Source: Amyelois transitella
Taxonomy: Eukaryota > Arthropoda > Insecta > Lepidoptera > Pyralidae
DNA: 64,000 bases
Direction: 5' to 3'
Assembly: GCF_032362555.1 (NCBI RefSeq)
Contig: NC_083530.1
Coordinates: 1,146,001-1,210,000 of the forward strand
Shown piece by piece: positions 42,393-54,969 of the stretch; the stretch's first letter is position 1; the number at the start of each line of letters is the position of its first letter. The notes under the pieces were generated by a model, which did no database searches, was not told the DNA's origin, and saw nothing but the letters and a program-made list of their open reading frames with translations. The translations under genes and the position numbers were made by a program.

Positions 42393-42840
42393 GTGTGGAT
42401 TATTGTGATTGTGTACTCAGTGATACATAGTGTTTTGTGCGGTCGCGATGTGACTAAGTTTGGTGCAAGAAAAAATAAAAGTGGTGTGACGAAGTTATAT
42501 ATATACAATACATACATAAAATTCACGCCTTTTTCCCGAAGGTTCGATTTGACGTTGTGTTGTATTGAAGTTTGTTGCAAGAAAGATAAATATACATACT
42601 AAAAATTCACGCTTCGTTCCCGGAGGATCGATTTGACGTTGAGTTGTATTGAAGTTCGTGTGAGTTTGTTGCAAGAAAGATAAATATACATACTAAAAAT
42701 TCACGCTTCGTTCCCCGAGGTTCGATTTGACGTTGAGTTGTATTGAAGTTCGTGTGGCGAAGTTTGTTGCATAAATGATTAAAGTGGGTATTAGTGAAAA
42801 TTTGGAATGATATATAAGACTGTAGATTAGAATTAGTGCC
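42393..42840 (+). repeat. RTF1 3' UTR with 85-95-bp tandem repeats
   Basis: Three units with CGATTTGACGTTGAGTTGTA, TGTTGCAAGAAAGATAAATA and ATTCACGCTTCGTTCCC, at ~42515-42775. The first AATAAA (42474) precedes the repeats, so they may lie outside the main mRNA 3' end. Confidence 0.7.
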
Positions 42841-42994
42841 CGGGTCTCTCTTATTTTTGGTTTTCTCGAATCGTACTCTATGACCACTATATTTCAGAGC
42901 TCTGAGTCTACTTTCCTAAATTCTCACTCTACTTTGTCGGGTCTACGGTCTCTTTAGTTTTAACACTTTTTCTATTGTTTCAAACATACATGCT

Positions 42995-43275
42995 TACATA
43001 TATAGTGATGTCTATATCCCTTGCGGGATAGACAGCAGTTTTGAAAAGACAGAAAAGCCACATTCAGCTGTATTGGCTTTATGATGTAATTTGTTTCAAA
43101 CATAAATACAATCAATGTTTCCTTGAGGGGTAGGCAGAGACTACATCTTTCCATTTGCCACAATCCCTGCATACTTCTTTCACTCCGCAAGCATAACTCT
43201 CTCCATGCAAGCTCGTCGGTTTTGGGTACTCTTGACCTGACCTTTTGTTACCGTCCTTAATTGGACCATGGCATG
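42995..43275 (-). mobile_element. Family A 3' part followed by LINE fragment
   Basis: 42995-43090 is a family A 3' piece. 43117-43275 is a diverged reverse LINE 3' end (CTTGCCACAATC-type block, GGTTTTGGGTACTCTTGACC). Confidence 0.5.
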
Positions 43276-43279
43276 TTCT

Positions 43280-44660
43280 ACATCTACAGTCTTATATTAA
43301 GTTATAGTTAAGTTTGACGAAACGAAGTGACATAAGTGATTGAACAGGGGTTTAAGTTATCATCGCTTCAAGTCATAGAAAGGTTAGTGTGAATAAAAGT
43401 TCAAAATTGTGTTACTCTTAATATAATAAGGCTTCGAACGTATAAACATATAACTGTATTGTCATTATACAACTATGTAAACTTAAATAATATGTTTTTG
43501 TTTCTAGTAATACATATACACATACAAAAGTCATATCTAAGCTCATATGTTAACGCGGGCTGCAAAATTCATAATAACTTTTGGTATAATCTTCACAATG
43601 GTATTATTTATTTATTTATGCGTATTTGTTTATTCGTAATTCATTTTAGTAATTACGTTTCAATTAAAAACGTATCTAAAATGGCGTCGTGATCTTGCAG
43701 TGACAGATGGTAGGGTTAGCAAAAAAGTGTTTGTTTATTTAAAAAGAAAATATTTAATTCTGCACTTTGAATAAATTTACATAAAAACAATATAAGGCGA
43801 TATTAATTAATTCAATACACTCAATTCTTTCATTCATTTGAGCGTTAATTAAAAAAAATATTGAATTATTTTGAAGAATGAGAATTTAGAGAGAAATTTC
43901 ATTGGTCTGAGTTAAAAACCAGTCATTTCATGTAAGTAACCCGACTTTCATATAAGTAATTGCTTGTAAAGTTAATTAAATCAAAGTTTTAAGGAAACTT
44001 TACCCAGCATAGATCAAATACACATTCTAGCTACTTATACATATAATATTATATATAACTATACACACTTATAAATTAAAACAATATAGCATTATTGTAT
44101 AGTTACCGCTCCATATTGGGCATCATAAAGTTTAAGGGCCTTATAATTTTTCTTATACCGATCATTTTTTTTGGCATAATCATAACTTCGCATAATCTTT
44201 TTATAAGTAAAATGTTGCGAAACAATATTTATGCATAAAATGATTATGCCAAAAAACTATTAAGTATGCGAGAAGATGATTATGACAATAAACTTTATGA
44301 AATCTGATATGGACTTTATAGTTACTACATGAGCAATATATTCAACACACAGAGCCTTAAATAGTATTATAAAAGACTTATAAAATAAAGTTATAAAATC
44401 ACATGAGATGCATTTGAGGCATCATGGTGAGAAATTGAATAGTTCTCTAGAAAAGATAATTCTCAGTTGTCCGCGTCCTGTCCGCGAGTATCTCGGGTTT
44501 CGCTGAACCGATTTTGATGCGGTTGTCAGTATAATGTTTGTTACACTTACGAGAACGGTTTTAGAAGTTTAACCGACTTTAAAATAAGAGGACATCGATT
44601 GGAGGCGTTTCGCTTTTTTAAAAAGTTATTGAAAAAAATCTATAGGTAATAACTGAGTTA
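43280..44660. other. Gene-free AT-rich DNA
   Basis: No exon seen. Holds a small palindromic MITE (44166-44256, own entry) and, at 44476-44640, an unassigned block (TCGCTGAACCGATTTTGATG) of transposon character. Confidence 0.45.
44166..44256. mobile_element. 91-bp palindromic MITE
   Basis: Perfect 17-base inverted ends TTTTTTGGCATAATCAT / ATGATTATGCCAAAAAA. A related cluster of GGCATAATTAT motifs is at 56775-56870. Confidence 0.55.
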
Positions 44661-44667
44661 TTAATAC

Positions 44668-44995
44668 ATCGCCCAAGGTAGGATTCGAACCTGTGCCTCT
44701 ATTCGCATCACGCATTTTATTCTATCACCTTAACGGTTAGACTATTGACGCTCTAATTTGACATTTGGCCTCTGTAGCGCAGCGGTAGTGGGCTTGTCTG
44801 TGACACCGGAGGTCCCGGGTTCGAATCCCGGCCAGGGCATGATGAGAAACGAACTATCTCTGATTGGCCTGGGTCTTGAATGTTTATTATCTATATAAGT
44901 ATTTATTGTAAAATATAGTATCGTTGAGTTAGTTTAGTTTCGAACTTACTACGTGTCTAAGTCAATCTGTGTAATTTATCCCGTATATATTTATT
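44668..44995. mobile_element. Two tRNA-like SINEs side by side
   Basis: 44671-44754 is a minus-strand tRNA-like head (GGTTCGAATCCTACC). 44767-44995 is a plus-strand copy of the SINE family at 23049. Neither folds into a complete tRNA by eye. Confidence 0.65.
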
Positions 44996-46915
44996 TATTT
45001 AATAATATAAAACGTTAATTTCCAATCTCCGCCATGTTGTCTCAAGATACATCTTGAAATAATACCACAATGCAGCCTTAAAACTAGAATCATTACCCTT
45101 ATAGCCACATAGGTTAATAATGCTTTAATTATTGTATATAGCATGTTATTTATAATGTAGTATTATTACTGTAGTGATAATGTTTTCTTTAATTTTTTTT
45201 TATGTAACCTATTCGTACCATTTGGAAGTCACATTAATTTTTACGAAATATTGGAAAGGAAATGTTGCCCTTAAAAATTGGTGTAAAGAAAGGCCACTAG
45301 GTACCTCATTTTTTTTCTTTATGGTAATTTTTTCAGTTAGAAATTTTCACTCAGAATTGTGGCTACCAAATTGTATGTACTTTTTCGGGGTCTATTATTG
45401 AATTTGGCGATAAAATTCCAGACGAAAAGTTTCCATTCGCAAAATCTTGTCGCCAAATTTAAATGGAACTCCATAGTTTTTAGGAACCTTAGTAAAAGCT
45501 TAGTGCGAATAAAAAGAAATACATTACTCCTTTTTGGAAAAAGAAATAAAAAGCTTATAAAAAGCGGAAATTAACTGGTTTCTATTAGATTCAGGTAGTT
45601 GTTACTTAATTACTATAAGGTATTAGTGAATTCAAGGGTGTTTTTTTTTTATAAATGGTGAATTTTTAAACATACAACGTTATAATCGGCTTTATTTGGC
45701 TGGTGTTTAGAAGTCAACGTTTTGATGACATCTAATTGAAAAAGTTTTAAATGCGTCCACGCACTTTTACGTCATTTTGTTAAGTCTTATGTTGATGTCC
45801 AAGGATGTAAATCCCTCGAAACTTTATAAGAGAATCTCAGAAATTCCCGCGGTCGCTGTTCACGATCTTATTGGGAAAAGATGATGATTCGAATGATCAA
45901 ATCACGTTTAGCAGTGAAAACTTTATTGTGTAGTGAAATCCTTTGTTTTATTTCCTTTTTATTTATTATCATACGCTAGTTGGTAATTTGTATTACATAA
46001 TATTGGTAAATAATCAATAAATGTAATTTTGCCACTAAATTTATGGTATTATTGACAATGTACTTGAAAAGTAGTGTTTACTTTGTTACTATAGATACAC
46101 GTAACGTTAGGTATAGTATAATATGTATATCTATACCAAAAATAGTATTTCACATAAATCATTAAAATTAAAAATGAGTATGTGTGTGTGTGCATTTTTT
46201 AATGTGACGACTCGCTCCTAGTATCAATAATTTTCGTCTCATCTTTGCGTGTTCTCTGTTGCAACTTTTTTTATTTTGCGGAATCCCGAGAATAAAGGTA
46301 AAGTCGAAGATAAAAAAAATGTAATCTCAAAGTATGTACGTTGTCAGTTCGCATAAATACGTCGTTATCCCGGAGGGGTAGGCATACACTAAATCTTTCC
46401 ATTTGCCACGATATCTGCATACTTACTATTATCTTCTTTTCTTCTTCATATTACATTATCTAAATGCAAGCTCGTTAATTTAGGGTACTTTCGACCTGAC
46501 CTTTTAAGGACGTTGTTAATTAGCGATTTTAATTAATTGAATTTCATTTGCCCGAAACCGCCGAGCTTGCATGATGAGAATTATAAATGTGGAGGAAGCG
46601 AAAGAAGTATGCAGTGATCGTGGCAAGTGGAAAGAAGTAGTCTCTGCCTGCCCCTTCGGGAAAAAGTCGTGGTTTTATGTTTTATATATATATAAGTATA
46701 AAACTTCTCATCCCGCCGATACACGATGAGTCACCGTATTTGAGAATAGCACCAACCGAATGGCAAATCATTGCTTATTTCGTTTCATTGTATTTTTTAC
46801 TATCATTAGCAAACTATAATTTTATGTATGGTACGATTAAATAAAATACTATATACTTCTTCCAGTCATCTAAAGTAGTAGTATAATTGTTATAAATCAT
46901 TATTGTAATAAACAT
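44996..46915. other. Gene-free region with sparse LINE fragments
   Basis: LINE 3' pieces at 46360-46515 (minus) and 46549-46690 (plus) form an inverted pair. The rest is AT-rich unique DNA without recognisable exons. Confidence 0.45.
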
Positions 46916-46919
46916 AGAT

Positions 46920-47070
46920 ACATACATATAGGCTTATAAACTTGGGATTCTTATAGGCGATGGGCTAGCAACCTATTTGAATCTCAAAGCCAAAAAGCTG
47001 AACGTGGAATATCAGTCTTTTCAAGACTGTTGGCCCTGTCTACCCCGCAAGGGATATAGATGTTATAATA
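46920..47070 (+). mobile_element. SINE-like family A, truncated
   Basis: Lacks the first ~80 bases and has two small internal deletions. Confidence 0.55.
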
Positions 47071-48110
47071 AGTAAGTAAGTATTACTTACCACATTTATG
47101 TGAAATTTCACAAAAGTTTGTTAAGTTAATAAAACTCACACAATATGTAGGTAATAAATTAACTAATTTTCGCATATTTAGCAAAAGTTGGACTATACAG
47201 ATCTGTGTTTTATTTAACCGTACCTTACTTTTATGTTGCTAGGTACATTTGTAAATATTCATGTCATGTTTTTAAACCTATTTATTAAACGATTAATGTG
47301 TATGTCTCCCTATGTAAAATAAATGCAAAATTTTGCGAGATATTGGTTTCGGATTATTGAAAAAAAAAACTTGAAATTCATGGAAATTATTTCATTTTAA
47401 TACTATCATTTCAGTCCATGCAAAGTTTTCCTGAATATAACCTTAAAGTGAAATATTAAATTATTAAAAATGTTTTACATTTTTCTTTTTCTTTTAAGAA
47501 TCCAAAGCAATGTCGCACGCTTAGAACCTCGAAATGTAAAAAAAAATGTTATACGTTTTTTAAATAAAATTTCAAGCCAGTTTCATTCGTTTGATTGTTT
47601 TTACGTCATTATTTATACAAATGACTTTAAACGCCACACAATTTTTCAGAATTAGACACGAAATATGAGAGTAAACAAAATGTCTATGGTAAGAAACTCT
47701 TTAGTTTTATGTGCTGTCAACTTTAAAAAAAAAGGGATTGTTTTATGTCCGGTCATGTGCTAAATTTCGAGATGCATGTAACAAATATATTATTCGTTAA
47801 GATATTGACAAACAGATTCCAGTTATTTTATGTACTTTAGACAAAATAAAAATGTTTAAAATAATCCTCCTAACCTTGATCAGTAAAGACTGGTGTTTTA
47901 AAACTCGTCATGAATAATATGAGATTTATAAGATAAGCGCTTATGAATAACATTGTTTTATTCGTAATAAATAGGATTCTATGGAAATTGTATTTGTTTT
48001 TCCTGAACAAATACTTGAGTGCTTCAAAACTTGTTACTAGCTATTTATTTCCCTTGGCTTAACTCTCGTGGATATTTTCATATTAAGACATAGGTATATT
48101 CAAATTGAAA
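47071..48110. other. AT-rich unique DNA
   Basis: No feature recognised. The short frame at 47470-47655 shows no family resemblance. Confidence 0.4.
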
Positions 48111-48111
48111 A

Positions 48112-48541
48112 CTTTTATTCATTATTATAGGACATTTCAATATCACTTAATAATTGTCATATCTTTTGGTGTTGGTTTTTGGTTTGGTTACATTGGTTGA
48201 CGTCAAATAAATTACTTTTAACTAAGATTACTGCCGCTTCCAAAACGTCAGTGCAGAAGAAGTGGTAACAAACTGCCCTGCAGCATTTTCTTCATATTAA
48301 CGCACAGCCAATAGAAAAAAGAATTAGACCACTCCATCTCCTTCCCATTGATGTCGTAAAAGGCGACTAAGGGATATATTTATAAACTTGAGATTTTTTA
48401 GGCGATGGGCTAGCAACCTGTCACTATTTGAATCTCAACTCAATCATTAAGCCAAATAGCTGAACGTGGCCATTTGGTCTTTTCAAGACTGTTGGCTCTG
48501 TCTACCCCGCATGGGATATAGACGTGATTGTATGTATATTA
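48112..48541 (+). mobile_element. Repeat family B followed by family A
   Basis: 48112-48290 is family B (TTGACGTCAAATAAATTACT, GAAGAAGTGGTAACAAACTG). 48305-48541 is a plus-strand family A copy missing the first few bases. Confidence 0.6.
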
Positions 48542-48784
48542 ACGCATAGCTTAAAACTGTTGGGTCTAGAGATTTGAAAAATGGCATACAGGTTCTTTAT
48601 AACGCCTGTCTGTCTGTTATGTTTATCCTTTTTTAATATTAGTAGATACAGCTGCGTAGGTATGCGTAAAATTTCGTCATAACGAAGTACCTAATATAAA
48701 GATTAAGCAATTTTGTGTAATTCTGGACTTTGAGCATATTTTAAGGTTGCTGATCTGAATGTTTTATACTGGTCTTGCGTCAAT

Positions 48785-49460
48785 GCATACCTAAACATAC
48801 GTCTTTATCGCATGCAGGGTAGACAGAGCTTAAAGTTTTGAAAACACTGAAAGGCCAATTTATGTTGTACGGCTTTAACGATGGAATTGAATTTCAAATA
48901 GCGACATGTTGCTAACCCGTCGGCTAAAAGAAGAATCCCAAGTTTATTAGTCTTTCCCTTTATTGCATACATAGGTAAATACATAAAATTACGTCTTTAT
49001 CCCTTATGCTGTGTGGTTCCCAGCACCAATACAAAAAAGAATAGGACCACTCCATCTCTTTCCCATAGATGTCGTAAAAGGCGACTAAGGAATAGGCTTA
49101 CAAACTTGGGATTCTTTTTTAGGCGATGGGCTAGCAACCTGTCACTATTTGAATCTCAATTATATCATTAAGCCAAATAGCTGAACGTGGCCATTCAGTC
49201 TTTTCAAGACTGTTGGCTCTGTCTACCCCGCAAGGGATATAGACGTGACCATATGTATGTAAGTATGTATGTTTATCCCTTACGGGGTAGACAGAGCCCA
49301 CGTCTCGCATTCACTAAAAGGCAACGTTCAGCTGTATAGCTAAATGATGGTATTGAGATTCAATAAGTGACAGATTACTAGTCCATCGCCTGAAAGAAGA
49401 ATCCTAAGTTCATTAGTATAACCCTTAGTCGTCTTTTACGATATCCATGGGAAAAATGGA
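48785..49460. mobile_element. Three family A copies
   Basis: A diverged reverse part (48785-48960), a full-length plus copy (49009-49273) and a diverged reverse part (49272-49460) that meets the plus copy tail to tail. Confidence 0.6.
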
Positions 49461-49479
49461 GTGGTTCGTTCGCTGGGAA

Positions 49480-49810
49480 CGTGGATTAAGCGAAAGAAGT
49501 ATGCAGGGATCGTGGCATGTAGAAAATGTAGTCTCTGCCTACCCCTCCGGGAAAGACGCGTGATTTAATGTAGGTATGTGAAAGATATATAATATCCTAC
49601 TTATACGAGTATTATAAATGCGAAACTTTGTATGTCAGGATGTCAGTATGGATGTTTGTTACTCTTTCACGCAAAAACTACTGAACCGATTACGATGAAA
49701 TTTGGTAGGTATGTAGGTAGCTGAAGACCCAGAATAACATATAGGCTACTTTTCATCCCGGAGTTCACGCGAAATTGATTCCACGCGGACGAAGTCGCGA
49801 ACGGCCTCTT
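49480..49810 (+). mobile_element. LINE 3' end followed by Helitron-like family 2
   Basis: 49480-49578 is the LINE tail. 49595-49810 is a diverged family 2 copy whose terminal CTAG is lost (CCTCTTA). Confidence 0.6.
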
Positions 49811-49899
49811 ATAATATATGTATACCTTACGGGCAAATTTACCTAGGTACCGATTGCACAAAACAATACTCTCCTTTTGATAGAACAGTTAAGAAATAA

Positions 49900-50165
49900 G
49901 GTGTGATTCCCGGCACCTATAAATGAAAAAAGAATAGGACCACTCCCTCTCATTCCCATGGATGTCGTTAAAGGCGACTAAGGAATAGGCTTATAAAATT
50001 GAGATTCTTCTTTTAGGCGATGGGCTAGCAACCTGTCACTATTTGAATCTCAATTCTACCATTAAGCCAAACAGCTGAACGTGGCCTATCAGTCTTTTAA
50101 ATACTGTTGACTCTGTCTACCTCGCATGGGATACAGACGTGAATATATGTAAATATGTATGTTAA
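49900..50165 (+). mobile_element. SINE-like family A
   Basis: Near full length, with its first bases damaged. Confidence 0.65.
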
Positions 50166-50340
50166 GAAATAACTTAAAATATGATTACCAAAAAAAATAA
50201 TACCAGCATTGTTTTATCACTAGAAAGGTTTGCCAAACTATGCACAAGTTAGTCAAAGAGCTAAGTAGCAAAAATGACGCAATACATTTTTTTTGTAATT
50301 AAAGACTTCGTAAGTATTCCCCTCTGTTTCTTTTCAAGTG

Positions 50341-50640
50341 TACACATAATCACGTCCCTATCCCTTTTGAGGTAGACAGAGCCAACAGACTTGAAAAGAC
50401 TGTGAGGCTACGTTCAGCTGTATGGTTTAATATTGGAGATTCAAATAGTGACTGGTTGCTAGCTCGTCGACTAAATGAAGAATCACAAAATTACATACAT
50501 AAATACATATAGTCACGTCTATATCCCGTGCCGGGTAGACTTAGCCAACAGTCTTGAAAATACTGAAAGGCCACGTTCAGTTGTATGGTTTTATGATGGA
50601 ATTGAGATTTATATAGTGACAGGTTGCTACCCGGCTTCAC
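50341..50640 (-). mobile_element. Two successive reverse family A copies
   Basis: 50341-50490 and 50492-50640, each lacking its 5' part and each with its own (ATAC)n junction. Confidence 0.55.
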
Positions 50641-50649
50641 CTACATGGT

Positions 50650-51530
50650 TTTAGACATATGAGACAAGTAGGAGATGTTGTCTAGTTGTGTCATATAAGT
50701 GTCAATGTTATTGCCAAGAGAGATAGACTAACAGTTTTGTAACGGCCATACAATGCAATAAATCAGTTTGGGATTGCGTCATCATGCAAGCGAAGCTCGA
50801 ATGTGTTTTATTTATAAATATCCTAATATAATCATAAATTCCTATATGAAACACTAGTTAAGCCAAGAGACGTTATAATAATGCGACGTATTAAGATAAT
50901 GCCGAAATACGCAAAATGACGAGCTGTCAACTAAACCATCAAAGCAGCTGGTGTGCACTATGTTTTTTCATCACTACCAGAACAGCACAGAAGTTATTAA
51001 TTCATTATTATTCCAAATGTGATTATTAAAAATAGATAAGAGGGGAATAGCCAAAATATTACCAATCTTTTCATGGACTAATAGAAAAAAAATAACGATT
51101 GAAACGTATCATGGACCAATTCGATTCTATTTCTGAATTTTGAAATTTTTAAGTAGAATTTTGGCTTTCCAGAACAGGTTGTTAAAATGTAATTCCGTGG
51201 AGCTAAGTCACTCTGACCATATTATCTACAATGCGAAATTTCATCGAAATCATTTCATTTGTATAGAATAAAGAAAATATACAAAATCTTTTCTATTGTT
51301 ATTCATAACAGTGCAATTTAATTTGATGACCATGTTTTCATTGCAACTGCTGTAGGATTGATGTTTTGTAGCTGTCAGCTCCTAGACTAATTCAAATTTG
51401 CTAAAAAAACAAATTCGATTATTTGTTGATTATGATCTAAGTTAAAAATGTAAACTATTCATAACAATGTTGTGGGCAATTTTTAAAATAGGGAAAATCA
51501 TCATACTCCTACTTTTTGTTCAGGTTGGAT
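50650..51530. other. Unassigned spacer
   Basis: AT-rich with no coding potential or recognised repeat by eye. Confidence 0.4.
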
Positions 51531-51534
51531 TTAC

Positions 51535-51790
51535 CATACATACATACATATAATCACGTCTATATCCCTTGCGGGGTAGATAGATCCAACAGTCTTGATA
51601 CTGATAAGCCACGTTCAGCTATTTGGCTTTAAGATAGAATTGAGATTCAAATAGTGACAGGTTGCTAGCCCACGCCTTAAAGAGGAATCCCAAGTTTATA
51701 AGCCTATCCCTCAGTCGCCTTTTACGACATCCATGGGAAAGAAATGGAGTGGTTCTTTTTTGTATTGGTGCCGGGAACCACACGGCACTA
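51535..51790 (-). mobile_element. SINE-like family A
   Basis: Full-length reverse copy. Confidence 0.7.
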
Positions 51791-51994
51791 TTTCTTGTGA
51801 CTGTGTAAAACAAACAAACAAACCTTTTATTACAGTATAATATAATCTCCATAGATTTCTCTGTTCGTAACAAACTCACGTACAAAACACCAATAAAACG
51901 GACATTAGTTTGTCTAACTGTAACATCAGTCCACCTGTCCTGTGTGAAACAAAAAGTATACATATACAGGGTAAACACGGCGAACGTTCATTTT

Positions 51995-52235
51995 TTACGT
52001 ACTTGCGGGGTAAACAGAGCCAACAGTCTTGAAAAACTGATAGGCCACGTTCAGCTGTTCGGCTTAACGATAGAATTGGGATTCATATAGTAGTAATTCA
52101 GGTTGCCAGCCCATCGCCTAAATGAAGAATCCCAAGTTTATAAGCCTATCCCTTAGTCGCCTTTTACGACATCCGTAGGAAAGAGATGGAGTGGTCCTAT
52201 TCTTTTTTGTAATGGTGCCGGGAACCACACGGCTC
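51995..52235 (-). mobile_element. SINE-like family A
   Basis: Reverse copy, nearly complete. A family C block follows directly (52250-52435). Confidence 0.65.
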
Positions 52236-52437
52236 TGGGTTGGGTTTACCTCAAGAAAGAAATCTGTAAGTCTGCGACTAGACAGAGATTGGGTGAGTCA
52301 GGTTTTTACACGAAGCGACTCCCGTCTGACCTCCGCAACTTTAGCAGAGGAGCCTAACCCATATTGGAACATGGTAATACATCAAGTCGTCTGTATGTGC
52401 AGATTCTTCACCATGTTTTATTTCTCATCTATACTAA

Positions 52438-52635
52438 TATTATAAAGCTGAAGAGTTTGTTTGTTTGTTTGAACGCGCTAATCTCAGGAACAACTGGTTC
52501 TAATTGAAAAATTATTTTGTGTTGAATAGACCATTTATCGAGGAAGGCTTTAGGCTATATTTGTTTTATAACATCACACTGCAACTATTAGAAGCGTAGA
52601 AATAATGAAAAATGTGAAAAAAAACGGGAAATTTC
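52438..52635 (+). mobile_element. Helitron-like family 1, 3'-truncated
   Basis: A|TCTATACTAATATTATAAAG through the central block. The hairpin and CTAG end are missing. Confidence 0.6.
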
Positions 52636-52804
52636 ATTTTTACTTCATCCACATTCATCACTCTCTTCATGCAATCTCATCAGTATGAGGCACTCTTAAC
52701 GAAAAGTCAAATCAATCGTATTTATTACTTAAAAAAATAACGCTACGTAAAATGTCTGAATTCATTTAGATTACTACTACATAAAAACGTTTTTAATGTA
52801 TATA

Positions 52805-53275
52805 AGCAAAATATTGGCACTAACCATCATTCGGAAACGCCCATCAAGAACGTGGGTTCGAATCTCAACGTGAGTATTTCATTGTCACTTGGAACCCACT
52901 TTGCCCGTTATCGAAGACAAACATCGTGAAGAAACCTGCACATTCAGGCAACTGGATGTGGAACCACGGTCCAATACGGGTTAGGTTCCCCGTATCATGG
53001 TTGCGGACGACGAGTCTGTAGCGGGAGCGATGATTCGGCTCGACCGCCACCAAAGGGAAGATCTTCCGCCAGGCTAGGTGTTATGCCTGGGGAACCGCGG
53101 CTCCGACAATGTTGTGTCGGAGGTTGTATATATAGCTCCAATCCGTGAAATCTTTGAAATCGCGTCTTAGATTCTTCGCTGCTATTGGTTGAGCGCGTCA
53201 ATTTCTTCGCGATGATTGACAGTAGTTGTTTGATTTGATGTTGTGAGATGTCGTCACAAGTCGCTTCGTGTCCAC
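52805..53275 (-). mobile_element. Family C followed by family E
   Basis: 52805-53000 carries the GAAACCTGCACATTCAGGCA block. 53020-53275 is family E (CGGCTCGACCGCCACCAAAG .. GTTGTATATATAGCTCCAAT), in opposite orientation to 20737-21110. Confidence 0.5.
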
Positions 53276-53689
53276 ACTTACCCAGTCAAGGATCGTGGTA
53301 CAAGCGTGTCCTGGGCTCTCTCAAACCCAGGACACGCCTAGTATAGGATCGGGTGTTTTTGGCTTCTAAACTCTATGGTTTTTGTTTTACGCAGAAGAAA
53401 TTTAGTTATTTTTTTATTTTACGGTTTTTGTTTATTAATGGTGGTTCATTGTGTTCGTCATTGTGTTTTTTTGGATTCACCTTCAAGGCGATGGGCTAGC
53501 AACTGCCTCCCATCATTAAGCCAACCTACTGAACGTTGCCTCAAAGTGTTGGCTCTACCTATCCCGAATGGGTTAAAGACTTGCGTTTATGGCCATCATA
53601 AACACATTTAAAATTAAATCACCTCTATTACGTCAGTGGATTCTTTTTTTTTTTTGTATAATAATATTATTTTCATTTTCAGATTCAAA

Positions 53690-54586
53690 ATGGCGTCGAT
53701 TTACCTACTTCTCACTTTTCCCGCCTTAGTCCTTGCAAGCATAGACATAGAAGTTTCTGGAAAATTCGACCACGACCATTCTAACCTCAAAGTTTATTAT
53801 TCTGGAAAACAAGTCGATGTTATAACGGACAAAGAAAGAAATACATTCGAATTGAATGACGGTAAATTAAAGGATGCAATTGCTGCTTACTTCGGAAGAC
53901 GCCCTGATGACGCTTATCTCCGAAGCCCAACGCCATGGAACGATTTGTACCGAAGTTACGGCTGGAACCAAGTTTTAAGGACATTAACTCCAAAACGCGG
54001 GAAAATCCTGGGCATCAGCTCGCAGCCAACTATAGTCATGCAACAAGTTTTTGAAAACAACAGCACGAAACCAGCGGATTTCGACGTCGGAATCCATCAG
54101 ACAGTACAAAATACTGTTTCGTCGTCATGGAGTAAAAGCGGAGACTTGACATTAGGTCAGGAGATTAAGTACGGGTTCGACCTTGAAGTCTTAAACGGTG
54201 GCGTTACAACCGCGTTCCGTTACACGTCTTCTTGGGGCGAAAATACGCAGAAATCTGAAAGTATTACCATTGGATCCACCGCTGGGATGAAAATTCTGCT
54301 ACAGCCAGGGCAAGCCGTGCTGGCTTCTCTTCACGCAACAAGAGGAACAATCAAAATCGAATTAGAATACGAAGCCAGTTTATCTGGAGACGCCGCTGTG
54401 AACTACGACGATGCATACAGGGGTCATCATTTCTGGGGCCTGGACGTTGGCGCCGTGATGGCAAGCAATAACCTCCAAAATAAGAAGGTTTCAAGGGAAA
54501 TCATCGAATTCGGTTTCTATTCTGAGTCCAAAGTTGTTGTTAACGATAAGAATACCAGTGTTAAAGTTTTAGAAGTGGCATTTTGA
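53690..54586 (+). CDS. Spherulin-2A-like secreted protein (aerolysin/ETX-MTX2-type fold)
   Basis: 298 aa in one exon. The start ATG follows a splice acceptor (CATTTTCAG, 53674-53682), so a noncoding 5' exon is likely. Residues 1-16 (MASIYLLLTFPALVLA) are a signal peptide. The mature part opens SIDIEVSGKFDHDHSNLKVYY, and further on has GRRPDDAYLRSPTPWNDLY, ILGISSQPTIVMQQVFENNS (with an N-glycosylation site), then long Ser/Thr-rich alternating strands (TVSSSWSKSGDLTLGQEIKYG, FRYTSSWGENTQKSESITIG) typical of the insertion and stem region of aerolysin-type proteins. Spherulin-2A was named from slime-mould encystment. Insect homologues are secreted and of unknown role. Pore formation is not established here. 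AATAAA is at 54590-54595. Intact and single-copy in the window. Confidence 0.8.
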   Translation: MASIYLLLTFPALVLASIDIEVSGKFDHDHSNLKVYYSGKQVDVITDKERNTFELNDGKLKDAIAAYFGRRPDDAYLRSPTPWNDLYRSYGWNQVLRTLTPKRGKILGISSQPTIVMQQVFENNSTKPADFDVGIHQTVQNTVSSSWSKSGDLTLGQEIKYGFDLEVLNGGVTTAFRYTSSWGENTQKSESITIGSTAGMKILLQPGQAVLASLHATRGTIKIELEYEASLSGDAAVNYDDAYRGHHFWGLDVGAVMASNNLQNKKVSREIIEFGFYSESKVVVNDKNTSVKVLEVAF

Positions 54587-54699
54587 GTAAATAAATATTT
54601 TTTATTTTATTTATTTGTATTTTTCTAACTCAAAATACAGATGTATACAATGAAGTTAATGCGAGTTTTACTCGATGAAATGCGTCTTGCAAGGTAAAC

Positions 54700-54965
54700 G
54701 CGAATTTGTATGAAATTGCATTAATGATCCGGACAAAAGAAACAAAAATACACAGCTCTTGAAAATTAAATTTTCAGGAATTTTAAAACGTGATGGTACA
54801 CTTACCCATGGATGTCATACAAGTCAACTAAGGGAATGGCTAATAAATTCGGAATTCTTTTTTAAGGCTAGCTGTCACAATTTGAATCTCTATTCTATCG
54901 TAAGTCAAAGAATTGATCGTGGCCTATCAGTAAATCAGTATACAGACGTAATGTAGGTAGGTACT
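54700..54965 (+). mobile_element. Degenerate family A copy
   Basis: Scattered matches (CATGGATGTCATACAAG, CTAAGGGAATGGCTAAT, AATTTGAATCTCTATTC) in plus orientation, clearly old. Confidence 0.45.
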
Positions 54966-54969
54966 TATG

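Noticed and set aside
47470-47655. Small secreted peptide gene
   Set aside because: Hydrophobic start only. No conserved features, and AT-rich surroundings that give many such frames.
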